DNA from: Plut-88900 sp965116945
GTDB taxonomy: Bacteria > Chloroflexota > Dehalococcoidia > Plut-88900
DNA: 64,000 bases
Direction: 5' to 3'
Assembly: GCA_965116945.1 (NCBI GenBank)
Contig: OZ220734.1
Span: 1,922,001 to 1,986,000 of the forward strand
Positions 52,796 to 60,717 of this stretch are shown here, one piece after another (the stretch's first letter is position 1; every line of letters begins with the position of its first letter). The notes beneath the pieces were generated by a model. The model searched no databases and was not told the DNA's origin. It was given only the letters and a program-made list of their open reading frames with translations. A program made the position numbers and the translations under genes.

Positions 52796-54238
52796 CTAGT
52801 GCTCCGGAATATCGCTCTCCAGCACCTTGGCTATACAGGCTGCCGCCCGAGGCATGGATGAAAAGACGGGCATCCCTGCCTGCCAGACGGATTCTATCAA
52901 TTCATTAACGGCCCGCCAGCGCCATTCCTCCAGGGCGTCGGCGGGTCGGATCACCATGGCTATCGGTATGGGGATTTTGCCGCTCAGGCCGGTGATGGCC
53001 TCCACAAGCCGGAATATGCGAGACTTGGCCAATGGGTGGTCCAGTTGAAAATCTATGTCGGGGTCTACCAACAGCAGATCGAAGGCCCCACTTTCAGCCA
53101 TCAGGCTTACGGCCAATGGCATCGTCGTTCCTTGCTCGTCTCCCGACATTATTCCGGACAGGTCAAAAGGATTGTTGGTGTGGAACCACGTGTCCGGCAG
53201 ATGATCCTTGAACCCCGACCTCGCAGATTCTGGGAGGGGTTCGACCTTTAGCCCTGCAGCCTCACACAGGTCGGCGCTATGCACAGTGTTCCCGCCACCC
53301 CCGCAGATTATCCCGACCCTCGGCCCCCGGGGCTTGGTCATGTATCTGAGGGCCACTGCGATATCGGTCATCTCCTCCATCGTCTCGGCCCAGATTGCGC
53401 CCGCCTGGTTTACGGCAGTCCTCCAAATTTCCGTCGACCCTGCCAGGGAAGCGGTATGTGAGGCTACAGCCCGTCCTCCCGCCTCCCCACGTCCCCCCTT
53501 AAGCAGCACGACCGGCTTGGCAGCCGCCGCCCGGGAAAGGACATCGAAGAACCGAGGCCCGCCCCTGATACCTTCAATGTAACAAGCTATGATCGATGTC
53601 TCGGGATCGTGGGTGAAATATTCCAGGAAGTCGCACTCATTCAGGTCGGCAGCGTTTCCGTAGCTAACCGCTTTGCTAAAGAACACTCCCCGCAGCGAGG
53701 CCCGGTAGACGAACTCCACCGTATTGCCACCACTCTGGCTGAGGAAACCCACGCTTCCGGCCTGCTTCGGGAAGTTAGCTCGGAAAGAAATGCCGTGTCC
53801 CGGGTTGTATAATCCCATGCAGTTAGGCCCAATGATCCGCGCCCCGATCTGGCCTGCAGATTCGATGATGCTGGCTTCCAGCGCTAGCCCCTTCTCCGTG
53901 CCCATCTCTGCCATGCGTGCGGTGAACAGGTGTATACCCTTGACCTCCTTGTCTTGGGCATCTCGCATAACACCGGGAAGCAGGGGAGCTGGCACGGCGG
54001 AAATCACGTAGTCCACCGTTCCGGGCACGTCTTTTAGGGACTGATAACAGCTGTAACCCGCAATTTCCTCCGCTCTGGGGTTGACGGGGTACACCGGGCC
54101 TTCAAAGCCGAACTCGCGTAGCGAATTGACATAGGCGTGACCCTGTTTGGCTGGGTGAGTGGACGCTCCCACAACGGCGATGGACCGGGGATTCAAAATA
54201 GCGTCGATGTCGGGCCGAGGGGTTGATGGGGTGTCCAT
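52796..54238 (-). CDS. NDP-forming acyl-CoA synthetase, CoA-binding (AcdA-type) subunit
   Basis: A 480-residue protein with a CoA-binding Rossmann domain at the start (LNPRSIAVVGASTHPAKQG) and succinyl-CoA-ligase-like domains after it. The phospho-His region is AVASHTASLAGS. The ATP-grasp half seen in single-chain ADP-forming acetyl-CoA synthetases is absent, so a separate beta subunit is needed and is not nearby. It would interconvert an acyl-CoA and acid with ADP/ATP. ATG 54238 is preferred over a frame open to 54280. It is monocistronic and converges on mutL. Confidence 0.82.
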   Translation of the reverse strand: MDTPSTPRPDIDAILNPRSIAVVGASTHPAKQGHAYVNSLREFGFEGPVYPVNPRAEEIAGYSCYQSLKDVPGTVDYVISAVPAPLLPGVMRDAQDKEVKGIHLFTARMAEMGTEKGLALEASIIESAGQIGARIIGPNCMGLYNPGHGISFRANFPKQAGSVGFLSQSGGNTVEFVYRASLRGVFFSKAVSYGNAADLNECDFLEYFTHDPETSIIACYIEGIRGGPRFFDVLSRAAAAKPVVLLKGGRGEAGGRAVASHTASLAGSTEIWRTAVNQAGAIWAETMEEMTDIAVALRYMTKPRGPRVGIICGGGGNTVHSADLCEAAGLKVEPLPESARSGFKDHLPDTWFHTNNPFDLSGIMSGDEQGTTMPLAVSLMAESGAFDLLLVDPDIDFQLDHPLAKSRIFRLVEAITGLSGKIPIPIAMVIRPADALEEWRWRAVNELIESVWQAGMPVFSSMPRAAACIAKVLESDIPEH

Positions 54239-54438
54239 AGGCGACCCTTTTGTAGCACACGCCTCTTGGGTGGTCAACATTGTCGTTAAGTCACCCCACC
54301 AAGAATTTCGGTGAGTGCCCCTTGCCGGTGGATTGACTCGCTAATGCTGAGGTGACTCGAAGCATGTCCTAAGCTCGGTCGAAAGGTATAAGCGAAGGTA
54401 GGCCCACGTTTTGCCAACCCTCTCGCACTGCTCCCTGC

Positions 54439-54655
54439 AAAGTGGGACATTTTCCCCTTGACCCCGCTGCAAGGCCGGGCTAATTTGCTCATCGGTCGAA
54501 CAACGGCGCCATTTGACCAAAGAGGAACTCAGAACCCAGTGGACCCCCGATACCCTGCAGAGGCCCCAACATCCGAAATCATCCCAAAGGCTGGCATTGC
54601 CCGATCTATGGTCCAGGCGAAATTGTCATCGCCTCGCCACGGTCCCGGCAATCCC
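54439..54655 (+). repeat. Intergenic promoter-bearing element, copy B
   Basis: A diverged copy of the element at 42259-42477. It keeps AAAGTGGGACATTT, CCCCTTGAC, a -10 region, AAAGAGGAAC, CCCAGTGGACCCCCGATACCC, CATCCCAA and AGGCGAA..TGTCATCGCCTC. It lies upstream of the ccm genes, as copy A lies upstream of the nuoE operon. Confidence 0.65.
54458..54486 (+). promoter_or_regulatory. Promoter within element copy B
   Basis: TTGACC (54458-54463) and TAATTT (54481-54486) are 17 bases apart, at the same relative place as the consensus promoter in copy A. Confidence 0.5.
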
Positions 54656-54702
54656 TTCGTGATACCTGCCGCCTTCTGCACCCACCAGTACCGAACTATG
54701 TG

Positions 54703-54732
54703 GAAGCACCTGCGATTTAGCGCAGGTGCTTC
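54703..54732 (+). terminator. Hairpin terminator downstream of element copy B
   Basis: A perfect 12-bp stem, GAAGCACCTGCG with CGCAGGTGCTTC, with loop ATTTAG, followed by GCTCAGTTTAT. It would end a transcript of about 240 bases from the copy B promoter. Confidence 0.65.
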
Positions 54733-54807
54733 GCTCAGTTTATCCCTATCCCTCTCCCTTGAAGGCTTCTCGGGAGAGCGTGCCCGAGGGGGTCAGGATT
54801 TCCTCTC

Positions 54808-54854
54808 AAATCCTTAAACAATCAAAGCCATGCCTGAAATTGCAATTCAATCAA
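54808..54854 (+). repeat. Dispersed 47-bp repeat, copy 2
   Basis: Matches 2023-2069 (minus strand) at about 40 of 47 bases. It lies just upstream of the ccmA start region. Confidence 0.6.
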
Positions 54855-54940
54855 AGGCGCCGACCCTGTCCGGCCCCGTTTTCTTGAATACCGCAGGCAT
54901 TACATCTATCATTATTAGGTTAGTGACACCCATCACAACC

Positions 54941-55660
54941 ATGCCCTACAACCGGAACGAACATCCCCCTGCTATCCAGACCCGACGCTTAACCCGCAAC
55001 TACGGGCGCATCAAGGCCATTGCAGGGCTGGATCTAACCATCTGCTCGGGCGATAGGGTGCTTCTGGTGGGGCCGAATGGCTCCGGCAAAACTACCCTTA
55101 TCAAGCTCCTAGCAACGCTGATCAAGCCCACTTCCGGTGAACTATTTGTACACGGTCTTGACGCTTCTCGGCACGACGCCTCGATTCGGGCTGCCATGGG
55201 GGTTGTGCTTCACGAGCCCCTCCTATACGGTCGTCTAACCGCTGCCGAGAACCTCCGCTTCTACGCCAGGTTGTTCCGAGTGCCTTCTCCCGACAGCAGG
55301 ATTCAGGATCTCGCCAGGCAACTCGAGCTCACGGACCTGCTTGGGAACCGGGTCGACTCCCTTTCGCATGGCCAGAGAAAACGCATAGCCCTGCTCAGGG
55401 CCGTGCTCCACGATCCCGAGATTCTCCTTCTGGACGAGCCCGACTCGGGCCTCGACAGGAACGCGTTGGACCTTCTCGTCGAGTTCTGTAAGAGCGGGCC
55501 TCGTACCATCGTCATGTCCACCCATAACCTCGATAACGGCCTCGCCATCGCCGACCGTGCCGTATTCCTAAAGAAGGGCCGGCTGACAATGGACTCAGGA
55601 CTAGAGAACATTGACAAAAATGCCCTAGATTACCGCTACGAGGCCCTGGCAGTGGGGTGA
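54941..55660 (+). CDS. ccmA: Heme exporter ATP-binding protein CcmA
   Basis: A 239-residue ABC ATPase. Walker A is GPNGSGKTT, the signature is LSHGQRKRIALLRA, Walker B is ILLLDEPDSGLD, and STHNLD carries the switch His. ATG 54941 was chosen because the upstream in-frame extension to 54830 lies within a repeat; no strong ribosome site is seen at either. CcmA works with CcmB and CcmC to release heme-loaded CcmE in system I cytochrome c maturation. ccmB follows after 10 bases. Confidence 0.85.
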   Translation: MPYNRNEHPPAIQTRRLTRNYGRIKAIAGLDLTICSGDRVLLVGPNGSGKTTLIKLLATLIKPTSGELFVHGLDASRHDASIRAAMGVVLHEPLLYGRLTAAENLRFYARLFRVPSPDSRIQDLARQLELTDLLGNRVDSLSHGQRKRIALLRAVLHDPEILLLDEPDSGLDRNALDLLVEFCKSGPRTIVMSTHNLDNGLAIADRAVFLKKGRLTMDSGLENIDKNALDYRYEALAVG

Positions 55661-55670
55661 GGTTTAACTG

Positions 55671-56342
55671 GTGAACTACTGGCAAGCCATAGCAGCGATA
55701 GTTAGAAAAGACCTCCTGGTCGAGGTGCGGGGCAAGGAAGTAGTTCTGGCGGTTAGCTTTTTCGTCCTGCTCATGGTCTTCACATTCAACTTTGCCTTCA
55801 GGCCCGGCTCCATTCCCAACGAAATCATGACCCCCGGTGTTCTCTGGTTCACATTCCTGTTTGCAGGGATGCTCAGTTTTCAACGCGTTGTCAATGCCGA
55901 GCAGGAAAACGGTTGTCTTGATGGGCTCATGCTTAGCCCTTACGGCCGTGACGTGATATTCATTGCCAAGACCATAAGCAGTTTTGTCTTCGTAATGATC
56001 GTCGAGGCTATAGCAATACCCATCTTTGCTGTGGTCTTCAACCTATCCTCAATACCCATTCAACTCATTCTCATAGTACCTGTTGCCACGCTCGGCATCG
56101 CAATTGTGGGCACTTTTCTGTCGGCCCTTTCCATGAACACCCGACTCCGTGAGGTCATGCTTCCCGTGCTCATGATCCCTCTGGTGGTACCTGCCGTAAT
56201 CGGAGCTGTGGAATCCACCGGAGATGCCTTTGACGGGGCCGGGTGGGCGGCTGTCCAGCCGTGGATTTACGTACTCATCATCTTTGATGTGGCCTTCCTC
56301 GTCGTCGGGTTCCTGACGTTTGAACATGTACTGGAGGAATAG
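55671..56342 (+). CDS. ccmB: Heme exporter membrane protein CcmB
   Basis: A 223-residue protein with about six membrane helices. It begins with a short amphipathic stretch and RKDLLVEVRGKEVVL, usual for CcmB. The start is GTG 55671. It forms the ABC transporter with CcmA. Gene order ccmA-ccmB-ccmC-ccmD-ccmE is conserved here, with gaps of 10, 9, 9 and 3 bases. Confidence 0.9.
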   Translation: MNYWQAIAAIVRKDLLVEVRGKEVVLAVSFFVLLMVFTFNFAFRPGSIPNEIMTPGVLWFTFLFAGMLSFQRVVNAEQENGCLDGLMLSPYGRDVIFIAKTISSFVFVMIVEAIAIPIFAVVFNLSSIPIQLILIVPVATLGIAIVGTFLSALSMNTRLREVMLPVLMIPLVVPAVIGAVESTGDAFDGAGWAAVQPWIYVLIIFDVAFLVVGFLTFEHVLEE

Positions 56343-56351
56343 GAAGCTGGC

Positions 56352-57056
56352 ATGGCAAGTTTGCTAAACGTTCGCTCTGAGGGTAAGAGATTTGGGTTGA
56401 TGGACGTATTATTCGCCCTTACAGCCATCCTTATGGTAGTGAACCTCTACCTGATTTTCCTCTGGGTCCCCAAAGAGGCGGTGCAGGGTAACGTCCAGCG
56501 CATCTTTTACCTACACCTGCCCGTGGCCTGGATTTCCTACCTGGCTTTCTTCCTTGTGTTCATATTCAGCGCCCTGCACTTGCGTAAACGCAACGGCAAA
56601 TGGGACAGATGGGCCCATTCCTGCGCCGAATTGGGAGTTGTCTTCACTTCAGTCACCATTGTGTCGGGCATAATCTGGGCAAAGCCGATTTTCGGCGTGT
56701 GGTGGACTTGGGACGCCCGGCTCACCACCACTGCCCTCCTATGGCTCATATACGTAGGCTACCTAATGGTCGGCGCCTATTCGGAGTCTCCTGAGAAGTC
56801 ATCCAGGCTTCGGGCCGCCGTGGGCATCCTGGGGTTCGTCGTTGTTCCTATTAACTACTTATCTGTCTATCTCTGGGACACCGTACACGTGGAACCCATT
56901 ATCGGAGGTGGGGAGGAGTCGTTCCTCAGTTCAGAGATGTACACCACGCTGATGTTCAGTCTGTTTACATTCACACTGCTATTCTTCGCCCTGCTGAAAG
57001 TTAGGGTTATGCTTAGGGGCAACGAAGAAGTCGCCGCCGAGCTTCAATCCGATTAG
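56352..57056 (+). CDS. ccmC: Heme-handling protein CcmC
   Basis: A 234-residue six-helix membrane protein with the tryptophan-rich heme-handling motif VWWTWDARLT (periplasmic WWD domain). Flanking His residues in HLPVAWISY and in the DTVHVEP region are the expected heme axial ligands. CcmC passes heme to CcmE. The length is normal. Confidence 0.93.
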   Translation: MASLLNVRSEGKRFGLMDVLFALTAILMVVNLYLIFLWVPKEAVQGNVQRIFYLHLPVAWISYLAFFLVFIFSALHLRKRNGKWDRWAHSCAELGVVFTSVTIVSGIIWAKPIFGVWWTWDARLTTTALLWLIYVGYLMVGAYSESPEKSSRLRAAVGILGFVVVPINYLSVYLWDTVHVEPIIGGGEESFLSSEMYTTLMFSLFTFTLLFFALLKVRVMLRGNEEVAAELQSD

Positions 57057-57065
57057 GAAGGCCTT

Positions 57066-57218
57066 ATGGAAGACAATTTTGGTTATCTGTTTGCTGGGTT
57101 CGCAATAGGCTGGGCCGTATTCATGGGGCTCGCCTACTGGATATATCGAAAGGTGGCGCGCGTGGGTCAGGAACTCGAAGAGATCCGACAAAATCGCGGC
57201 ACCGGGACGGACGAATAA
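57066..57218 (+). CDS. ccmD: CcmD-like small membrane protein
   Basis: A 50-residue protein from ATG 57066 to TAA 57218. One transmembrane helix (about residues 7-27) is followed by a charged, probably cytoplasmic tail with RKVARVGQELEEI. Its size, topology and place between ccmC and ccmE match CcmD, which helps release holo-CcmE from the ABC transporter. The sequence itself is poorly conserved in this family, so the call rests largely on context. Confidence 0.75.
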   Translation: MEDNFGYLFAGFAIGWAVFMGLAYWIYRKVARVGQELEEIRQNRGTGTDE

Positions 57219-57221
57219 GCT

Positions 57222-57689
57222 ATGACCACCGACTCCCGATCTGATCCCGCCATAGAGGCCTATACGCCCTGGCTATCCCCCCGCAAAAAGACAATTCTCG
57301 GGGGCGCGGTCCTGCTTATCGCCCTGGCCACTATCATTTCACTAATTGCATTCAACGTGGGCAAGGCATTTCTGGACGTGAACGAGGTTCACGCAAGGGG
57401 CGCAGAAATCTATGGGCAGGAAATTACGGTCAGCGGGATCATAGTTCCGGGTTCCATCGTGTATGGTGCACAGGAAGACGTCACCTTCCAGATATTGGAT
57501 TCCGAGACCAAGTCGGGCGATCCCTTGGGCGTATTATTTGAAGGCGTTCCTCCTGGCCAATTCGACGTTCCCTCCGTTGAGGTAGTCCTGGAAGGAAGTC
57601 TCGAACCCGACAACATCTTCCACGCCAGCAGCATCATCACTAGAGAGTCAAGGCAGTATATTCCCGTCACCGAAGAGGATTCCAACTGA
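57222..57689 (+). CDS. ccmE: CcmE-type cytochrome c maturation protein lacking the heme-binding residue
   Basis: A 155-residue membrane-anchored periplasmic OB-fold protein. One N-terminal membrane helix (about residues 24-46) precedes the beta-barrel with VSGIIVPGSI and VLFEGVPP segments. Canonical CcmE ends in LAKHxxxY, where His binds heme covalently; variant forms have Cys. Here the corresponding stretch is ITRESRQYIP: the Tyr is kept but Glu stands at the His position. There is no Cys in the protein's C-terminus. It may use noncovalent heme transfer, or another residue. Confidence 0.85.
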   Translation: MTTDSRSDPAIEAYTPWLSPRKKTILGGAVLLIALATIISLIAFNVGKAFLDVNEVHARGAEIYGQEITVSGIIVPGSIVYGAQEDVTFQILDSETKSGDPLGVLFEGVPPGQFDVPSVEVVLEGSLEPDNIFHASSIITRESRQYIPVTEEDSN

Positions 57690-57713
57690 CTTAATCCAGA
57701 CTGCGAGGCGTTT

Positions 57714-58856
57714 ATGAAAGCCGTCCAGCTCACAACCACCGGCGACTATATGTCCCACTACCTGGTCGACGACCATGACTCCTGGAAAGAAGAAGTCCGT
57801 GTCCACGAGGGCTACGGCCTCGATCGCTTCGAGTACCGGGAGATACCCCGCCCCACACCTGGCACCGGCCAAGTCGTTGTACAGATCAAGGCCTGTGGCT
57901 TGAACCACCTGGACGCCTGGGCAGCCAAGGCTCCGAGGACAGCCGTCAGGGAAAAGCCCATAACCCCGGGTGCCGACATGGCCGGTGTCATTGATGAAGT
58001 AGGGCCGGGAGTGACAGCTCTTACCGTAGGTGACCGCGTAATGGTATATCCGGGCGTCAAATGCAACCGATGCCGCTACTGCCTGGCGGGACGGGACAAC
58101 ATCTGCCCCAACAAGCCCGGCTTTGGGAGCGGATGGGACGGCGGCCTCGCAGAGTACGCACTCATACCTGAGGACAGCATCATCCCCGTACCGGACAACG
58201 TGTCGCTCATAGACGCGGCATCGCTGCCCATTATTTTCATGACTGTTTGGCATATGCTCGTGACCCGGGCCAGAATCCAGCCGGGGGACATTGTCCTGGT
58301 CAATGCCGCCGGAAGCGGCGTTGGCATTGCTGGCATCCAGATTGCCAAGCTATTCCACGCCCGAGTCATAACCAGCGCAGGCTCCGACGCCAAACTGGAG
58401 AAGGCCAGAAAGTTGGGTGCCGACGAAGGCATAAACTACTCCACGTCGTCCATTAAAGAAGAAGTGGACCGTCTCACAGACGGCTATGGCGTTGATATCG
58501 TCGTTGACAGCCTCTCAGGGAACCTTGCCGAGGAGAGCATCGAAGCCCTGGCGGTCGGCGGTCGGTTCGTCAATTGTGGCTGCACCCTCGGAAACTGGGC
58601 GACCGTTAACGTGGCCCGGATGCTATTCAAAGAGACCTCGGTGCTGGGATCGGTAATGGGTACTCACAGAGAACTCGAAGAGTGCTTGCGCCTGGTCTCG
58701 GAAGGAAAGCTCAGAGCAGTGATTGACCAGGCCTACCCCCTGTCCCAGGTGCGTGAAGCAGTGGCTCACCTGCTTGAACGCCGGGTGTTTGGCAAAGTAA
58801 TGGTCATTCCCGACAGTCAGTACCCTCCCACCGAGCCCTATTCCACACTGGAGTGA
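57714..58856 (+). CDS. Zinc-dependent alcohol dehydrogenase-like protein (MDR superfamily)
   Basis: A 380-residue medium-chain dehydrogenase/reductase. The catalytic zinc region is ACGLNHLDAW, but the usual GHE is GAD. The structural zinc site is CNRCRYCLAGRDNIC, complete. The cofactor-binding glycines are in AAGSGVGIAGIQ. The missing Glu in GHE may alter zinc binding. The first ~25 residues, before the GroES-like barrel, are unusual. It begins 24 bases after ccmE and may be read with the ccm genes, though functionally unrelated. The substrate is unknown. Confidence 0.83.
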   Translation: MKAVQLTTTGDYMSHYLVDDHDSWKEEVRVHEGYGLDRFEYREIPRPTPGTGQVVVQIKACGLNHLDAWAAKAPRTAVREKPITPGADMAGVIDEVGPGVTALTVGDRVMVYPGVKCNRCRYCLAGRDNICPNKPGFGSGWDGGLAEYALIPEDSIIPVPDNVSLIDAASLPIIFMTVWHMLVTRARIQPGDIVLVNAAGSGVGIAGIQIAKLFHARVITSAGSDAKLEKARKLGADEGINYSTSSIKEEVDRLTDGYGVDIVVDSLSGNLAEESIEALAVGGRFVNCGCTLGNWATVNVARMLFKETSVLGSVMGTHRELEECLRLVSEGKLRAVIDQAYPLSQVREAVAHLLERRVFGKVMVIPDSQYPPTEPYSTLE

Positions 58857-58869
58857 CGGCTGGCGGAAT

Positions 58870-60171
58870 TTACATAAGTCGGGTCGGCATTGGGGTGTTG
58901 CCTCTCTCGAACCTCTTGTATGAGAAGTGCTCCCAGGAAATGGAACTCTTCCCGTCCACTATTAAGTCGGAAGTCAGTTTTCCGGCTACAGGCCCAAGTC
59001 CAAAGCCGTGCCCGCTGTACCCCATGGACAGAAATAGTCCTTCGGGACTGTCTACCGGCCCGAGTACCGGCACCAGGTCGGGGGTGGTGTCTATGTACCC
59101 GGCCCACCACCTGGCTAGCTTGAGTTCTCGCAGTTTAGGCACCAATTTGCCGGCGGCGCCCAACTGACGCTTCACCTTGTTATAGGCGCTCTTGGGCTCC
59201 TTGCCAATCGGGGCGACGATGGAGGAGCGGTTACCCTGCAACGATGCCAGGAAGAGTTTGAGGTCATGCTTCAAGAGGTCCATGTCCACCCGCATGGTTA
59301 TGCTCTTTCGCTGTTTGATTAGCCTCGGTAGCCAGACTTTCAGGTCGCGGAGGTCGTGGATGGACAGATCGTGGTAAACGTCTTGGCGCCGATATCCGTT
59401 GCTAACTCTGACCGGACCCGAGGCAGTCTGCCTGAAGCAATAGTAGCCGCCCCGAACGAACTGCTCAATTATCGGGGGGGCCGGCCCGGTCTCACCCTGC
59501 GAAAGGGTGACAATCTGAACGGGGATGTGCACCCCCAACCGATCAGCCAGACGGTAGGCCCAGACTCCGGCGGCCAAAACGGCAACCCCGGTCTCAATTT
59601 CTCCCTGGCTGGTCTCCACCGAAGTTACCCGACCGCCCGTGACCCCAATGTTTGTTGCCACACATCCGGTGCGAATTTCAGCGCCGTTCTCGCGGGCGCC
59701 GTTGGCAAACCCGTTAACAACTCGGGTCGGGTTAACGTGGCCCTCGTCGGGAGAATAGGCCATCGCCTCCAGATGCCCCTCTATAGCCGGGAACCGCCTG
59801 CCGACCTCCTCCCTGGACAGCATCTCCAGGTTGATGCCCCCGTCCCTCGCAGCTTCCACCATCTCTTCGAAATATGGCAGGTCCTCAGGGGTCTCGGCCG
59901 GTAGCAGGCGACCTTGCTTGATGAACTCAACGTCGTAGCCGATATCCTCGCTGAGCCCGTCATAGAGTGCCAGGCTCTCCCGTGCGAGCTCAAACTCCCC
60001 TTCCTGCTTGCCCAGCAATCCCACCGCCGCAACCGTCCGCCCGGAAGCCTCGTACGCCAAGTCATCCTTCTCTATCACAACCACCCTCTTGCCCCGCCTG
60101 GACAGGTTGTAAGCTATTGAGCAGCCGGTTATGCCACCCCCAATTACCACGGCGTCGGCCTTAGTCAGCAT
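58870..60171 (-). CDS. FAD-dependent oxidoreductase (DAO family), paralog 1
   Basis: A 433-residue flavoenzyme of the D-amino-acid/sarcosine oxidase class. The FAD-binding fold is VVIGGGITGCSIAYNLSRRG, with GMSG-type closing at MGYSGHGFGLGPVAGK. It is very similar to the paralog at 60.7-62.0 kb, including the ending RF.RG.TP.P.RLM. The likely substrates are secondary or N-methylated amino acids, by family. It ends 13 bases from the convergent alcohol dehydrogenase gene. Its upstream neighbour is a GNAT gene, 24 bases away. Confidence 0.85.
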   Translation of the reverse strand: MLTKADAVVIGGGITGCSIAYNLSRRGKRVVVIEKDDLAYEASGRTVAAVGLLGKQEGEFELARESLALYDGLSEDIGYDVEFIKQGRLLPAETPEDLPYFEEMVEAARDGGINLEMLSREEVGRRFPAIEGHLEAMAYSPDEGHVNPTRVVNGFANGARENGAEIRTGCVATNIGVTGGRVTSVETSQGEIETGVAVLAAGVWAYRLADRLGVHIPVQIVTLSQGETGPAPPIIEQFVRGGYYCFRQTASGPVRVSNGYRRQDVYHDLSIHDLRDLKVWLPRLIKQRKSITMRVDMDLLKHDLKLFLASLQGNRSSIVAPIGKEPKSAYNKVKRQLGAAGKLVPKLRELKLARWWAGYIDTTPDLVPVLGPVDSPEGLFLSMGYSGHGFGLGPVAGKLTSDLIVDGKSSISWEHFSYKRFERGNTPMPTRLM

Positions 60172-60195
60172 GTTTCGACGTCCTCCGCTAAATCT

Positions 60196-60717
60196 CTAGA
60201 GATTGACGGTCATAGGGATTTCCACACAGCCGTTATTGTGCAACGGACATATGGCACAGTCCTTTTCTAGTTTGGGGATGGGAACTGTCGCCCTTGCGAA
60301 GCCCAGGCCCTTAAACGCTCCCGAGGCGTAGGTCTGTGTGAGAGTGTGCAGGGTGTCGTAGCCCTTGGCCCGGGCTTCATCCTGGCAGACCTTGATTAGC
60401 CTCGAGGCGATACCTCTCCTCTGGAACCGCTCTTCCACGGCCAATGACCTCAGCTCTGCAATCCCGTCGTATTCCATTAGTGAAACACACCCGGCGAACT
60501 CACCCTCGACTTCTGCCACAAAGAACCGACCCTCTGCTACAAGCAGCTGTACCTCTTCCTCTTTTACTGGCAGTAGGAAACCCTCTGCCTGACCCTCCAG
60601 GCTTCGAAACCGGTAGACCTCAATTAAGTCCGTTATGGAGCGCACGTGCCCGACATCAGCGTAGGAGATTCGGACGCAATTGACAGCTGTCATAGTTCTG
60701 CTCTGCACTTCTCTCAC
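60196..60717 (-). CDS. GNAT N-acetyltransferase (ArgA-like, with C-terminal Cys cluster)
   Basis: A 173-residue acetyltransferase. The acetyl-CoA loop is RRGIASRLI, preceded by AELRSLAVEE. The C-terminal CAICPLHNNGC Cys set is found in single-domain GNATs related to N-acetylglutamate synthase. The GTG start at 60717 overlaps the previous gene's TGA (GTGA); ATG 60693 is an alternative. Being sandwiched between two DAO-family oxidases, it may act on the same amino compound, an inference from position. Confidence 0.8.
   Translation of the reverse strand: MREVQSRTMTAVNCVRISYADVGHVRSITDLIEVYRFRSLEGQAEGFLLPVKEEEVQLLVAEGRFFVAEVEGEFAGCVSLMEYDGIAELRSLAVEERFQRRGIASRLIKVCQDEARAKGYDTLHTLTQTYASGAFKGLGFARATVPIPKLEKDCAICPLHNNGCVEIPMTVNL

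Larger units (their letters stand above)
54239..54940. other. Repeat-bearing intergenic region upstream of the ccm operon
   Basis: A 700-base gene-poor region. It holds element copy B (54439-54655), a terminator hairpin (54703-54732), the second 47-bp repeat (54808-54854), and a CTCTCCCTT..GGGAGAG palindromic stretch between. Open frames here do not look coding. Confidence 0.6.

Noticed and set aside
54458..54817. 119-codon open frame across element copy B
   Set aside because: Starts in the -35 box, runs through a terminator and a Ser-Leu repeat, and has no protein similarity to copy A.
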